Positions 27,445 through 35,782 of a DNA stretch of 64,000 nucleotides are shown here, in pieces; the stretch's first letter is position 1, and the number at the start of each line of letters is the position of its first letter. The stretch comes from Sphingomonas yabuuchiae. Lineage in GTDB: Bacteria > Pseudomonadota > Alphaproteobacteria > Sphingomonadales > Sphingomonadaceae. The notes under the pieces are model-generated. The model saw only the letters and a program-made list of their open reading frames with translations. It made no database searches and was not told the origin of the DNA. Both the position numbers and the translations under genes were made by a program. The DNA is taken from contig NZ_JACHNX010000004.1 of assembly GCF_014199595.1 (NCBI RefSeq), forward strand, positions 62,001-126,000, given 5' to 3'.

Positions 27445-27529
27445 GCCCCTGTGGCGAAATTGGTAGACGCATTCGACTCAAAATCGAACGCCGCAAGGCA
27501 TGCTGGTTCGAGTCCGGCCAGGGGCACCA
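27445..27529 (+). tRNA. tRNA-Leu (anticodon CAA)
   Basis: The 85-base sequence folds with acceptor arms GCCCCTG / CAGGGGC, a D-arm containing AAATTGGTAGAC, the anticodon arm TTCGA-CTCAAAA-TCGAA giving anticodon CAA, a long variable arm typical of class II leucine tRNAs, and the T-loop GGTTCGAGTCC. CCA is encoded. The anticodon reads UUG codons. DNA downstream is A/T-richer, and tRNA-Leu genes often serve as integration sites, but I found no second copy of the tRNA 3' end. Confidence 0.96.
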
Positions 27530-28066
27530 TCTTACCGAGTGTAAGATGTCGATATTGCGATAAGCTTATCTGTTCGACTGACAAGCGAACCATCTGTCGT
27601 TCCCTCACTGACCCAGATCGCATCGGAAAGCGGCGAAAGACGGCGATCGTCAGATCGCTAACGGCCATTCGTGATCCACGGCCGCTTGATATTTCAGGAC
27701 GGCGTTAAAGAGCATTCGGCAAGTAGACGTTGATTTGCTGCCTGATCCTGTTCGAATCGACGACTTCATGGCTCGTTGCGAAGAGCTGTTGGCATATTAA
27801 CTCTACGAACGAGATGGGCGGGGCCAAACGGGCCCGTTGCGACCTTTGGTTCGATAGCACATTTGCAGGCGCAGCAGTCTAATCCGAAGCCAGTCGAACG
27901 AAGATGGGCTTCTTCGAGTATTAGCATATTATCCTGAAGCAGCAGCGCGGCAAGTGTATAGCCGATTGAAAACACAGCTATAATGTTAAGCTGTCGGACG
28001 AACGATGGGCAACATTGACAATTCGCCGTCGGTTCTATATATGTTCCGTGAAAGGGCGGGGGCGAT
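27530..28066. other. A/T-richer gap after tRNA-Leu, mostly without genes
   Basis: This stretch is visibly less GC-rich than its surroundings. CATCTTAC / GTAAGATG (27528-27548) forms a hairpin starting within the tRNA CCA end. At 27690-27800 an open frame lacking a start ends with the residues VDVDLLPDPVRIDDFMARC and EELLAY before its stop; it may be the tail of a decayed gene but matches nothing I know. The last part presumably carries the promoter of the toxin-like gene. Confidence 0.45.
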
Positions 28067-29182
28067 ATGGCAGAGGCGTCTAAGAATAGGGAGGCACGTG
28101 CTTTTTCATGGTGGCTGCGAACAGGTAGGCTGCCGCAAGCGCTGGGGCCTGACGGTCTTGAGCTCAAATTCAACCCATGGCACGATCCGGCGAACGGCCG
28201 GTTTACCTCTGCGGGGGCAGGGCGCCAGGAAGCCGCAGGTGCTGGCGATGCGATTCCGAAGGCAGGTGGCCGCACCTTGGGCCGAACGGGACACGTGGCT
28301 CGGGGCCCTGGGAGAGAAAGCGGCAAGTCGCAGCGTATAGCCCTGCCGAAGGTGGGACTGTCGCGGCAAGGATCGGCGACGGGAGAAGCCAAAAAGCCCG
28401 AACGGCTTGGTCTATCGAGTGCGGAGACGAAACCCGTCGGAAGCGCGCGATCCGCTAAGCACCCGAATCCCGTTGCCGAGTTTGTCGGTGGCGTCGGTGA
28501 AGGGCTCTATGACGTCGGGAGGGGAGCGGTCGCGGATATTCAGGCCGTACTGACGACGAACCCGGTGGTGACGGTTCGCGACGCTGCCAGCGGCATTGCG
28601 AATAGGATCGATGCCGCGATCGCTGCGGAGGATATTCCTGCTCGAATCCAGATTTCGCGGGCGGCCGCCGCTGTCTCCCATGCCTCTGCACGGGATATTG
28701 GCCGTGCCTCAGCGACGGTTGCGGGAAATGTCGCACTTGCGGCGGCGCCTGGGGCTGGGCTCTCCAAAGTTGCGGCGGTCCGCCGTCTTCGCGTGATGAG
28801 GCCGCGTCCGACATTCGACCCTCCGCAGATCGGCTGGGTGAAAGAAACGATCAAATCGGACAAGCCTTGGAAATCATATAATGATTCTGCTGCTGGCGCG
28901 CGATCCGGTCATGCGCCGACATTGACGCGAACCATGCCAGACGGGTCGCAGCGACCTGTAAAATTCGATGGCGTCCAAGGCGATTACGTGATTGATCGCA
29001 AGTGGAGCGTAAGAAACATGGCGAATGCACGCGCTCAGGTCCTGCGGCAGTCGGAGGTATTGGCGCAGAATCGTCTGATCGGGCTTTGGGAGGTTCCGAC
29101 GCCGGTTCAGAAGGTCAAGGCGCTCAAATTGCTCCGAAGGATGAACGTCAGCAACATTCATGTAAAGGTCGTCAAGCCATGA
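28067..29182 (+). CDS. Putative polymorphic toxin with PD-(D/E)XK nuclease-like C terminus
   Basis: The 371 residues divide into three parts. The N terminus has LELKFNPWHDPANGRFTSAG (residues 31-50), a motif style seen in phage-related and toxin proteins. The middle (about 135-240) is glycine/alanine-rich and resembles pre-toxin linkers. The C-terminal 115 residues look like a restriction-endonuclease-fold toxin: VKFDGVQGDYVIDRK holds Asp301, Asp310 and Lys312 as the DxK core, then QVLRQSEVLAQN and GLWEVPT. No signal peptide or secretion domain is visible. Its stop overlaps the ATG of a small acidic gene, the usual place for an immunity gene. Family assignment is by motif only. Confidence 0.7.
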   Translation: MAEASKNREARAFSWWLRTGRLPQALGPDGLELKFNPWHDPANGRFTSAGAGRQEAAGAGDAIPKAGGRTLGRTGHVARGPGRESGKSQRIALPKVGLSRQGSATGEAKKPERLGLSSAETKPVGSARSAKHPNPVAEFVGGVGEGLYDVGRGAVADIQAVLTTNPVVTVRDAASGIANRIDAAIAAEDIPARIQISRAAAAVSHASARDIGRASATVAGNVALAAAPGAGLSKVAAVRRLRVMRPRPTFDPPQIGWVKETIKSDKPWKSYNDSAAGARSGHAPTLTRTMPDGSQRPVKFDGVQGDYVIDRKWSVRNMANARAQVLRQSEVLAQNRLIGLWEVPTPVQKVKALKLLRRMNVSNIHVKVVKP

Positions 29183-29490
29183 TCGCTCAACAAGTCGCGC
29201 ATATCATAGCGGAATATGTCCTCTTCGTCGAACTCACTCCCGAAGACGATCTTGATCCTCATACCGGGGAGAAGATGATGGGAATGCTTGGATGGCAGCT
29301 TGAGAATATGGACAAAGGCTTTCTCCGCCAGTTGGTCGATGCATTTCCTGTCATTGCCGAAGGATATGGCGAGGAAGCGCGGCAGTTGGTGCGCGACATA
29401 CCTTATGGCTTCTACCTCGAAGAGGCGCTGGCGGCGGACGATCCGGTGCGGTTGGCAGAACTCGATGCCCTGCGCGAAGCGAGGGATTGA
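29179..29490 (+). CDS. Candidate immunity protein for the upstream toxin
   Basis: This encodes 103 residues, strongly acidic (for example LTPEDDLDPHTGE and ALAADDPVRLAELDALREARD), predicted to be largely helical and cytoplasmic, without signal peptide or membrane segment. The ATG overlaps the stop of the nuclease-like gene as ATGA, giving fixed co-expression. Small acidic neighbours that bind and block basic nuclease domains are the rule in polymorphic toxin loci. I do not recognise the family; immunity is inferred from position, size and charge. Confidence 0.65.
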   Translation: MIAQQVAHIIAEYVLFVELTPEDDLDPHTGEKMMGMLGWQLENMDKGFLRQLVDAFPVIAEGYGEEARQLVRDIPYGFYLEEALAADDPVRLAELDALREARD

Positions 29491-29732
29491 GGCAAGGTAT
29501 CAGGGAATGAAATACGGGCGGCGAGGCGAGCTCGCATCTCGTACAGCCTCGGGCCGTGCGAGGCCGGCGAGGGCAACCAATGAAGATGGTCCAGCACTCT
29601 GGGGCCCAAAGTCGTTTGGAGGACTCCAGCAATCTTCGGTGTAGCCGGAGAATAGTGTTACGCATCGTTGCGCAACTTGCGTTGATTTATGTCCGACTAT
29701 AATTCGGTTATATCAGGACGCCGGGCGAATTC

Positions 29733-30830
29733 ATGATCCGGGCGAGGAACGGGGGTTTCGTCATGCGCCAATTGGGCCGATCGCGCAGCCTATATCTGTT
29801 GCGGGCCATGGTGCTCGTCGGCGCGGTGGCATTGGGCAGCAAGGCCCTGATCTCGGCGCCGCGCGAAACGGCTCTGTCGGGCGATATCGTGCCGGCGCAT
29901 GATCCGGTGCTGATCCGCGAGGGCGATCGTTATTACGTCTATTCGACGGGTCAGCGTGACCGGCAGCCGTTGGTGGCGCGGACTTCGCGCGACCTGCGGC
30001 ACTGGGCGCCGTTGCCGTCGCCTTTGCCCGATCTGCCGGACTGGGCCAGGGCAGCGGTGCCCGGCGCGCGGGAGATGTGGGCTCCCGACATCGCGCAGGT
30101 CGGGGCGCGGGTCGGGGCGCGGGTCGGGGATGGGTATCGGCTATATTACTCGGTTTCCCGCTTCGGCACGCAGCATTCGGCGATCGGCCTGGCGACCGCC
30201 ACGACGTTGGATCCGGACGCACCCGGCTATGGCTGGCGGGACGAGGGGCTGGTCATCGCCTCGCGGGAGGGCGATCCGTATAATGCGATCGACCCGGCAT
30301 TTGTGCGTGATCGCCAGGGCGGCGAATGGCTGAGCTTTGGAAGTTTCTGGGGCGGAATCCAACTGATCCGGCTCGATCCGTGGAGCGGCAAGCCTGCCGC
30401 CGGCGCCAAGCCACGAATGATCGCCCGGCGCGATTTGGGCGACAAGACCAATGCGATCGAGGCCCCCTTCATCATCGATCATGACGGCTGGTACTGGCTG
30501 ATCGTGTCGTTCGACTTTTGCTGTCGCGGGACCAGAAGCAGCTACCATCTGCGCATCGGGCGCGCGCGGTCGATTGAGGGCCCCTATGTGGACCGCTCGG
30601 GCCGGGCGATGCGCGAGGGTGGCGGAACGATGCTTCTTCAGGCCGATGCGGCAGGGCGCGATCGCTTTCGCGGGCCGGGTCATGCCGGCGTGATGCGTGA
30701 CCGCGATGGGCGCCATTATCTGGTCCACCATGCCTATGACGCGGCCGCCGGGGGTGTGGCGACGTTACGGATCGAACGGCTTTACTGGGACGAGGCGGGA
30801 TGGCCGGTCGTGGAGAAGGCGGCGTCCTGA
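29733..30830 (+). CDS. Glycoside hydrolase family 43 (arabinanase-like)
   Basis: This is a five-bladed propeller glycosidase, probably acting on alpha-L-arabinan or related side chains. An N-terminal hydrophobic segment (SLYLLRAMVLVGAVALGS) is a signal or anchor. The three GH43 catalytic acids are visible: Asp57 (PAHDPVL), Asp187 (NAIDPAF) and Glu243 (AIEAPFI). GREMWAPDI-type (GAREMWAPDI) is the conserved blade sequence. The ATG at 29763 (MRQLGRSRS) is an alternative and perhaps better start. Residues 123-132 (VGARVGARVG) come from a 12-bp tandem repeat that lengthens a loop. It is the first gene of the sugar locus. Confidence 0.88.
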   Translation: MIRARNGGFVMRQLGRSRSLYLLRAMVLVGAVALGSKALISAPRETALSGDIVPAHDPVLIREGDRYYVYSTGQRDRQPLVARTSRDLRHWAPLPSPLPDLPDWARAAVPGAREMWAPDIAQVGARVGARVGDGYRLYYSVSRFGTQHSAIGLATATTLDPDAPGYGWRDEGLVIASREGDPYNAIDPAFVRDRQGGEWLSFGSFWGGIQLIRLDPWSGKPAAGAKPRMIARRDLGDKTNAIEAPFIIDHDGWYWLIVSFDFCCRGTRSSYHLRIGRARSIEGPYVDRSGRAMREGGGTMLLQADAAGRDRFRGPGHAGVMRDRDGRHYLVHHAYDAAAGGVATLRIERLYWDEAGWPVVEKAAS

Positions 30831-31193
30831 CCATGCCGTCGATTCGGCGGCGGGTGCTCCAATGCCCAATTTTGATACATCGGGTTGCGCTCGTCATCGG
30901 TGGTCGAGGGTCGGCACGCAGACAAGCCTCGCGTTTCAGCCTAAAAGACGGACAAGTAAAGGCTAACGGAACGGGCGTGGGGGCTCGATCCTACTGCACT
31001 GAATTGTAATCAGAATAGCATTTTGGCAGCGCTAACATCTTTTCGCGCTCGCTCCAGGGCATGTGACCAAAAATCCACTATCTGAAGAGCGTATAAAATT
31101 TTTGTAACGTTCGGCTTGACGCGGTTGGCGTTAGTCAGACAAATCGTCCCGTCACCGGCACCGAAAATTCGGGCCAACATGAGGGGAAATCTG
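30831..31193 (+). promoter_or_regulatory. Promoter region of the first sugar-locus TonB receptor
   Basis: These 363 bases between GH43 and the receptor contain no convincing gene. The last 180 bases are A/T-rich and hold a LacI-type palindrome (annotated separately) and a TTGACG at about 31113 that could be a -35 element. GAGGGGA seven bases before the ATG at 31194 is the ribosome-binding site and decides that start against earlier in-frame ATGs. Confidence 0.55.
31024..31037. promoter_or_regulatory. LacI-family operator-like palindrome upstream of TonB receptor
   Basis: TGGCAGCGCTAACA fits the pattern TGNNANCGNTNNCA typical of LacI/GalR-type operators, with the central AGCGCT palindrome. 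It lies 156 bp upstream of the receptor start. A similar site precedes the second receptor. The regulator itself is not in this window. Confidence 0.6.
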
Positions 31194-34103
31194 ATGAAGC
31201 GTCACGTCCTTTTGCTGTCCGTCACGCCATGGGCGTTGCTGGCGGCGCCCGCCATGGCCCAGACGTCGACCGACGCGCAGACGACCCAAGCCGCCGATCC
31301 GAACGCGCCGATCGAGACGCAGACCGCCGTCGGCATTCGTCAGGATGTCGCCGAAGTGCCGGACCGCAGCCCCGTCCAGGCCTCGACCACCGGCCTGTCC
31401 GAAACACCGGCCGATCCGCGCGACATCGTCGTCACCGGCTTCCGCGCCAGCCTGGGTTCGGCGCAGGCGATCAAGCGGAATTCCGACGCGATCCTCGACG
31501 CGATCGTCGCGCAGGACATCGGCAAGCTGCCCGACAATACGGCGGCCGAGTCGCTGGCGCGCGTGACCGGCATCCAGGTCAGCCGCTACAGCGACGAAGT
31601 GACGCAGGTGCTGGTCCGCGGTCTGCCCGACGTGGCGACGACCTTCAACGGCCGCGACATCTTCACCGCCGAAGGCCGGGGCGTCGCGCTTCAGGATTTC
31701 CCGGCGGGTGCGCTGGCGGGTCTCGAAGTCTACAAGTCGGGCACCGCCGATCTGCTCGAGCCCGGCCTCGCGGGCCTCATCAACGTGCGTTCGCGTCGGC
31801 CGTTCGATTTCGAAAAGGGCTTCACGATCGCGGGCGGCGTTCGCGGTACCTATAACGACCAGTCGAAAAAGTTCGATCCGCTGGGCAACCTGCTCCTCAG
31901 CCAGCGTGCCGAAACCCCCATCGGTGAGATCGGCTGGCTGATCAACGCCGTCTATACCCAGGCGCAGTACCGCAACGCGGTCCGTTGGGGCGAGGGTAAT
32001 ACGAACAAGCCGACGGCCGGGACGACCATCCTTCCGAGCTCGGTCGGCCGCGACTTCCAGATTCCGACCGCGGTCGGCGTCTATAATGACAGCGGCAAGC
32101 GCTGGCGCCCGGCGATGAATGCCAGTGTCCAGTGGCGTCCGGCGCACAATCTCGAACTCTATTACGACTTCCTCTATCAGAGCTATCGCGGCGAAGTCGC
32201 GAACGACTGGTTCCGTGTCCCGCTGCTCGACAGCAATCCGACGCTGAGCGATGTCGTGCTGCGTCCCGGCGAGCCGCTGCAGGTGCAAAGCCTGACCAAG
32301 ACCGGCGGCTATCGTCCCGAAGCGTTCCGCAGCACGGTCAAGGGTTACACGGACACGTATCAGGCGGCGGGCGGCGCCAAATGGGATATCGGTCGTGCGC
32401 ATCTGTCGACCGACTTGGCCTATACCTTCTCGCAATATGGCTCTGACGAGTGGAGCTTCGACACGGCCTTCTCCAGGGCGCCGGTCGCGAACGTCAATTT
32501 CTTCGTCAACGATGGCGTGTCGTTCGACCTGCCGGGCTTCGACAACACCAATCCGGCCAACTATATCTGGCGCGGTTATTTCGAGGCGACCTACCGCGTG
32601 CAGGGCAAGGGGTGGCAATGGCGCACCGACGTGGACCTGGAAACCGATCTGTCGCTGTTCCCCAAGCTGCAATTCGGTATCCGCTGGACCGATCGCGACG
32701 CGTCGCTGAAGCGCGGCAATCGCTATGCCTATACCGAGCAGCTGGCGATCCCGCTGGCGCAGGTGCCGGTGGGCAATCTAGCGCTGACCCAGAATGCGTT
32801 CCGCGGCAACCAGGGCTTCACCAGCTGGCTGATGCCGTCGCGTGACGGCATTGCGGGCAATGCGCCGCAGCTTCGCCAATATGCCTTTGACGCGCTGCAG
32901 CGGCTGGTGGCGGGCAATCCCGCCGATCAGGGCTATCGCGACGCGCTGAACCGTTTCTCCACGCCCGAGGTTCAGCTGGACCCGTTGGCCGCCTTTTATG
33001 CCACCGAACAGACCTATGCCTTTTATGGGCAGGCGAAATACGAGTTCAACATCGGCTCGATCCGGTTCGACGGTATGATCGGTACCCGCGTCGTCAACAC
33101 GGTGGGCGAATATAGCGGTATCTCGACGGTGTTGTTCGACGGCGTTCGCCGCAGCGAGGTGCGCCGCACCCGCGCCAATTATGTCGATATCCTGCCCAAC
33201 ATCTCGCTGCGCATTCGGCCGAGCGACAAGCTGCAGATTCGCTTCGGCGTAACAAAGACGCGGACCAAACCGCAGTTCAACCAGCTGAACCCAGCCCTGA
33301 ACATCACCCAGAATACGCAGCAGGTCGTTCCCGACCAGCCGCTCGACCCGCGCTTCCCGGCGGGGCTGAACACCCGGCCCAACGCCTATGGCGGCGGCGG
33401 CAATCCGGATCTGCGCCCGCTGATCTCCAACAACTATGACGCGACGGTCGAATATTATTTCTCGCCGACCGCCTCGCTGACGGCGGCCGTGTTCTACCGC
33501 GATCTCGACGGGTTCATCGACAATTACATCAACCGCACCATCGACCCCGTTTACGGCCTGATCGAAATCAGCCGTCCGGAAAATGCGGGCAAGGGCCGCA
33601 TCAAGGGCATCGAAGTGGGTGGCCAGACCTTCTTCGACTTCCTGCCGGGGCTGTGGAGCGGTATCGGCGTCCAGGCGAACGTCACCTATCTGGAAGGGAC
33701 GCAGCAATACCCGGCCAATCTATTCGCCTCGACCGGCGGCACCACCGCGCCGCCGTTCGTGCCGATCCCCGGCCTGTCGAAGTGGACCTATAATATCGCT
33801 CTGTTCTATGAGAAGGGCGATGTCTCGACCCGCCTGTCATTCAACAACCGCGATGCGTATCTGAACGGCAATTTCATCAACGGCGATGGTTTCTATAACG
33901 GTGAGGGCACGACCCGCATCCAGCGGCTCGATTTCGGTTTCAACTACAACATCACCAAGGAAATCACGGTGGCCTTCGATGTGGCCAATATTCTGGCCAA
34001 GCCGTTCAACAATTATCGCAGCTATGGCAACGGCCTGTCCTATCCGCGCGACGTGCGTGACGAGGGCCGTTATTACGGCGCGGGTTTGCGCTTCCGCTTC
34101 TGA
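31194..34103 (+). CDS. TonB-dependent receptor, TonB-Xanth-Caul type
   Basis: This 969-residue outer-membrane receptor probably imports an oligosaccharide released by the surrounding hydrolases. The signal peptide is MKRHVLLLSVTPWALLAAPAMAQ-type, cleaved after AMA. The plug has IVVTGFRASLGSAQAIKRNS and DIGKLPDNTAAESLARVTG, the hallmark of the TonB-Xanth-Caul subfamily (TIGR01782), which is linked to carbohydrate uptake in Xanthomonas and Caulobacter. The barrel ends in AGLRFRF with the terminal phenylalanine. A terminator follows. Confidence 0.94.
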   Translation: MKRHVLLLSVTPWALLAAPAMAQTSTDAQTTQAADPNAPIETQTAVGIRQDVAEVPDRSPVQASTTGLSETPADPRDIVVTGFRASLGSAQAIKRNSDAILDAIVAQDIGKLPDNTAAESLARVTGIQVSRYSDEVTQVLVRGLPDVATTFNGRDIFTAEGRGVALQDFPAGALAGLEVYKSGTADLLEPGLAGLINVRSRRPFDFEKGFTIAGGVRGTYNDQSKKFDPLGNLLLSQRAETPIGEIGWLINAVYTQAQYRNAVRWGEGNTNKPTAGTTILPSSVGRDFQIPTAVGVYNDSGKRWRPAMNASVQWRPAHNLELYYDFLYQSYRGEVANDWFRVPLLDSNPTLSDVVLRPGEPLQVQSLTKTGGYRPEAFRSTVKGYTDTYQAAGGAKWDIGRAHLSTDLAYTFSQYGSDEWSFDTAFSRAPVANVNFFVNDGVSFDLPGFDNTNPANYIWRGYFEATYRVQGKGWQWRTDVDLETDLSLFPKLQFGIRWTDRDASLKRGNRYAYTEQLAIPLAQVPVGNLALTQNAFRGNQGFTSWLMPSRDGIAGNAPQLRQYAFDALQRLVAGNPADQGYRDALNRFSTPEVQLDPLAAFYATEQTYAFYGQAKYEFNIGSIRFDGMIGTRVVNTVGEYSGISTVLFDGVRRSEVRRTRANYVDILPNISLRIRPSDKLQIRFGVTKTRTKPQFNQLNPALNITQNTQQVVPDQPLDPRFPAGLNTRPNAYGGGGNPDLRPLISNNYDATVEYYFSPTASLTAAVFYRDLDGFIDNYINRTIDPVYGLIEISRPENAGKGRIKGIEVGGQTFFDFLPGLWSGIGVQANVTYLEGTQQYPANLFASTGGTTAPPFVPIPGLSKWTYNIALFYEKGDVSTRLSFNNRDAYLNGNFINGDGFYNGEGTTRIQRLDFGFNYNITKEITVAFDVANILAKPFNNYRSYGNGLSYPRDVRDEGRYYGAGLRFRF

Positions 34104-34159
34104 CCGGATCGGGGTGGGTTGCGGCCCACCCCGCGATTATCCCCCAACGGAGCCTTACA

Positions 34160-34197
34160 GGGCAGGGATGGCATCACGCCGTCTCTGCCCTTTTTTG
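34160..34197 (+). terminator. Intrinsic terminator after TonB receptor
   Basis: GGGCAGGGATGGC pairs imperfectly with GCCGTCTCTGCCC around a five-base loop and is followed by six T residues, 57 bp after the receptor stop. Confidence 0.88.
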
Positions 34198-34220
34198 TGG
34201 GCGCCGGATGACGCGCACGG

Positions 34221-34253
34221 AAAACCCCGCCGGTCCTGCGACCGGCGGGGTTT
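34221..34253. terminator. Bidirectional terminator between convergent receptor and GH1 genes
   Basis: The hairpin AACCCCGCCGGTC / GACCGGCGGGGTT is preceded by A residues and followed by T residues, so it can stop transcripts from both sides. It lies 22 bp after the end of the leftward GH1 operon. Confidence 0.85.
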
Positions 34254-34274
34254 CCTGTTCGTCCGGCGTTCGGA

Positions 34275-35720
34275 TCAGACCAGCGCGTTGCGCCGGATCA
34301 GTTCCTTATACCACTGCGCGCTCAGCTTGGGGGTGCGCTTCTGGGTCGCATAGTCGACATGGTGCAGGCCGAAGCGCAGGCCATAGCCGTCGGCCCATTC
34401 GAAATTGTCCATCAGGCTCCACAGGAAATAGCCCTTGAGCGGATAGCCTTCGGCCGCCGCACGGCGGAACTGGCCCAGATAGTTGCGCAGATACATGATC
34501 CGGTCGCCGTCATCGACCAGGCCCTTGTCGTTCAGCTTGTCGTCGGCCGAGGTGCCGTTCTCCGAGATGTAGATCGCCTTGGGGTTCCACATCTCGCTGA
34601 CCGCGCGCACGCCCCAATAGGCGGCCTCGGGGCCGACATAGAGCCAGGGAGAGGCCATGCGCGGCGAGTTGGGCAGATGCGGCAGCGGGGTATAGCCGCG
34701 CGGATCCTCCGGGTTCGCCTTCACGAAGGTCGGCGTGTAGATGTTCAGCGCCACGAAATCGAGCGGGCTTGCGATCGCGGCCATGTCGCCCGCCTGCACC
34801 TTGGGCGCATCGGCCCCGGCGCTCTTCAGATAGGCGTCGGTATATTTGCCCTCCATCACGGCGGTCAGGAACATCGCGTTCTCTTCGCGCATCGCCTTCT
34901 TGGTCGCCTCGATATGCTCGGGCGTCTCGATGACGGGGACGAAGATGCTGGCATTGTCGGCAATGCCGACCTCCGTGCCCGCCTTGGCATTGGCGCGGAT
35001 CGCCTGGACGCCCAGGCCGTGCGCCAGACAGCCATGGTGGCGGACCTGGTTCACCTGGCCCTGGGGCAGCTTCAGGCCCGGCGCATGAATGCCCACCATG
35101 TGACCGAGATCGGTGAAGCAGCGCAGCTCGTTGACCGTCATGAAGCGGTGGACGCGATCGGACAGCTTGCCCGCCATGAAGCCCGCATAGTCGGCGAACG
35201 CCTTGGCCGTGTCGCGATTCTGCCAGCCGCCGGGCAGCGCTTGCGGCAGGTCCCAGTGGAACATGGTGACGTTGGGCTGGATGCCCGCCGCCAGCAGCGC
35301 GTCGATCACGCGGTTATAATAGTCGAGGCCCTTCTGGTTGAACTTGCCGCGCCCCTCGGGGAAGATGCGCGACCAGGCGATCGACATGCGATACGCCTTC
35401 ACGCCCAGGTTCTTCAGGAGCGCGATGTCCTCGTTATAGCGGTGATAGCTGTCGCAGGCGACATCCCCCGTATCGTTGTTCGCGACCTTGCCGGGGGTGT
35501 GCGAGAACACGTCCCAGTTGGTCAGGCCGCGCCCGTCTTCCTTGACCGCACCTTCGATCTGGTAGGAGGCGGTGGCGCAACCCCAGAGAAAATCCTTGGG
35601 AAAGCTGAGGTCCGACGCCGTGGCAGCCGCCGCGCGCGTGGCGGCCAGCGTGCCGCCGCCGGTGGCGAGGGCGGCACCGCCCATCGCCATGCCGCTCTTC
35701 ATGAAATTACGACGGTCCAT
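34275..35720 (-). CDS. GH1 beta-glucosidase, Tat-exported
   Basis: This retaining beta-glycosidase most likely releases glucose from beta-linked oligosaccharides in the periplasm. The 481 residues start with a twin-arginine signal (MDRRNFMKSG) and a long alanine-rich stretch. The catalytic acid/base is Glu198 in TVNEL (TFNEP in many relatives) and the nucleophile is Glu387 in ISENG; FLWGCATASYQIEGA and NFEWADGYGLRFGL are GH1 landmarks. It is the last gene of the leftward halogenase-GH9 unit, 62 bp after GH9. Confidence 0.94.
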   Translation of the reverse strand: MDRRNFMKSGMAMGGAALATGGGTLAATRAAAATASDLSFPKDFLWGCATASYQIEGAVKEDGRGLTNWDVFSHTPGKVANNDTGDVACDSYHRYNEDIALLKNLGVKAYRMSIAWSRIFPEGRGKFNQKGLDYYNRVIDALLAAGIQPNVTMFHWDLPQALPGGWQNRDTAKAFADYAGFMAGKLSDRVHRFMTVNELRCFTDLGHMVGIHAPGLKLPQGQVNQVRHHGCLAHGLGVQAIRANAKAGTEVGIADNASIFVPVIETPEHIEATKKAMREENAMFLTAVMEGKYTDAYLKSAGADAPKVQAGDMAAIASPLDFVALNIYTPTFVKANPEDPRGYTPLPHLPNSPRMASPWLYVGPEAAYWGVRAVSEMWNPKAIYISENGTSADDKLNDKGLVDDGDRIMYLRNYLGQFRRAAAEGYPLKGYFLWSLMDNFEWADGYGLRFGLHHVDYATQKRTPKLSAQWYKELIRRNALV

Positions 35721-35782
35721 ATTTTGTCCTCTTCTGTAGCTCTTTGTGACGATGTTCGGGTGAATGAAGCCTGTCGCCGCCG

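Noticed and set aside
27766..28392. 208-residue minus-strand frame over the start of the toxin-like gene
   Set aside because: Proline/serine-rich with no ribosome-binding site; the plus-strand gene has coherent domains and a coupled partner.
27445..29732. Integrated element with attL/attR at tRNA-Leu
   Set aside because: No integrase gene and no second copy of the tRNA 3' end seen by eye within the following few kb, so I call only an A/T-richer accessory stretch.
29491..29732. Gene between the candidate immunity gene and GH43
   Set aside because: Only short frames without start signals; the stretch probably holds the GH43 promoter.
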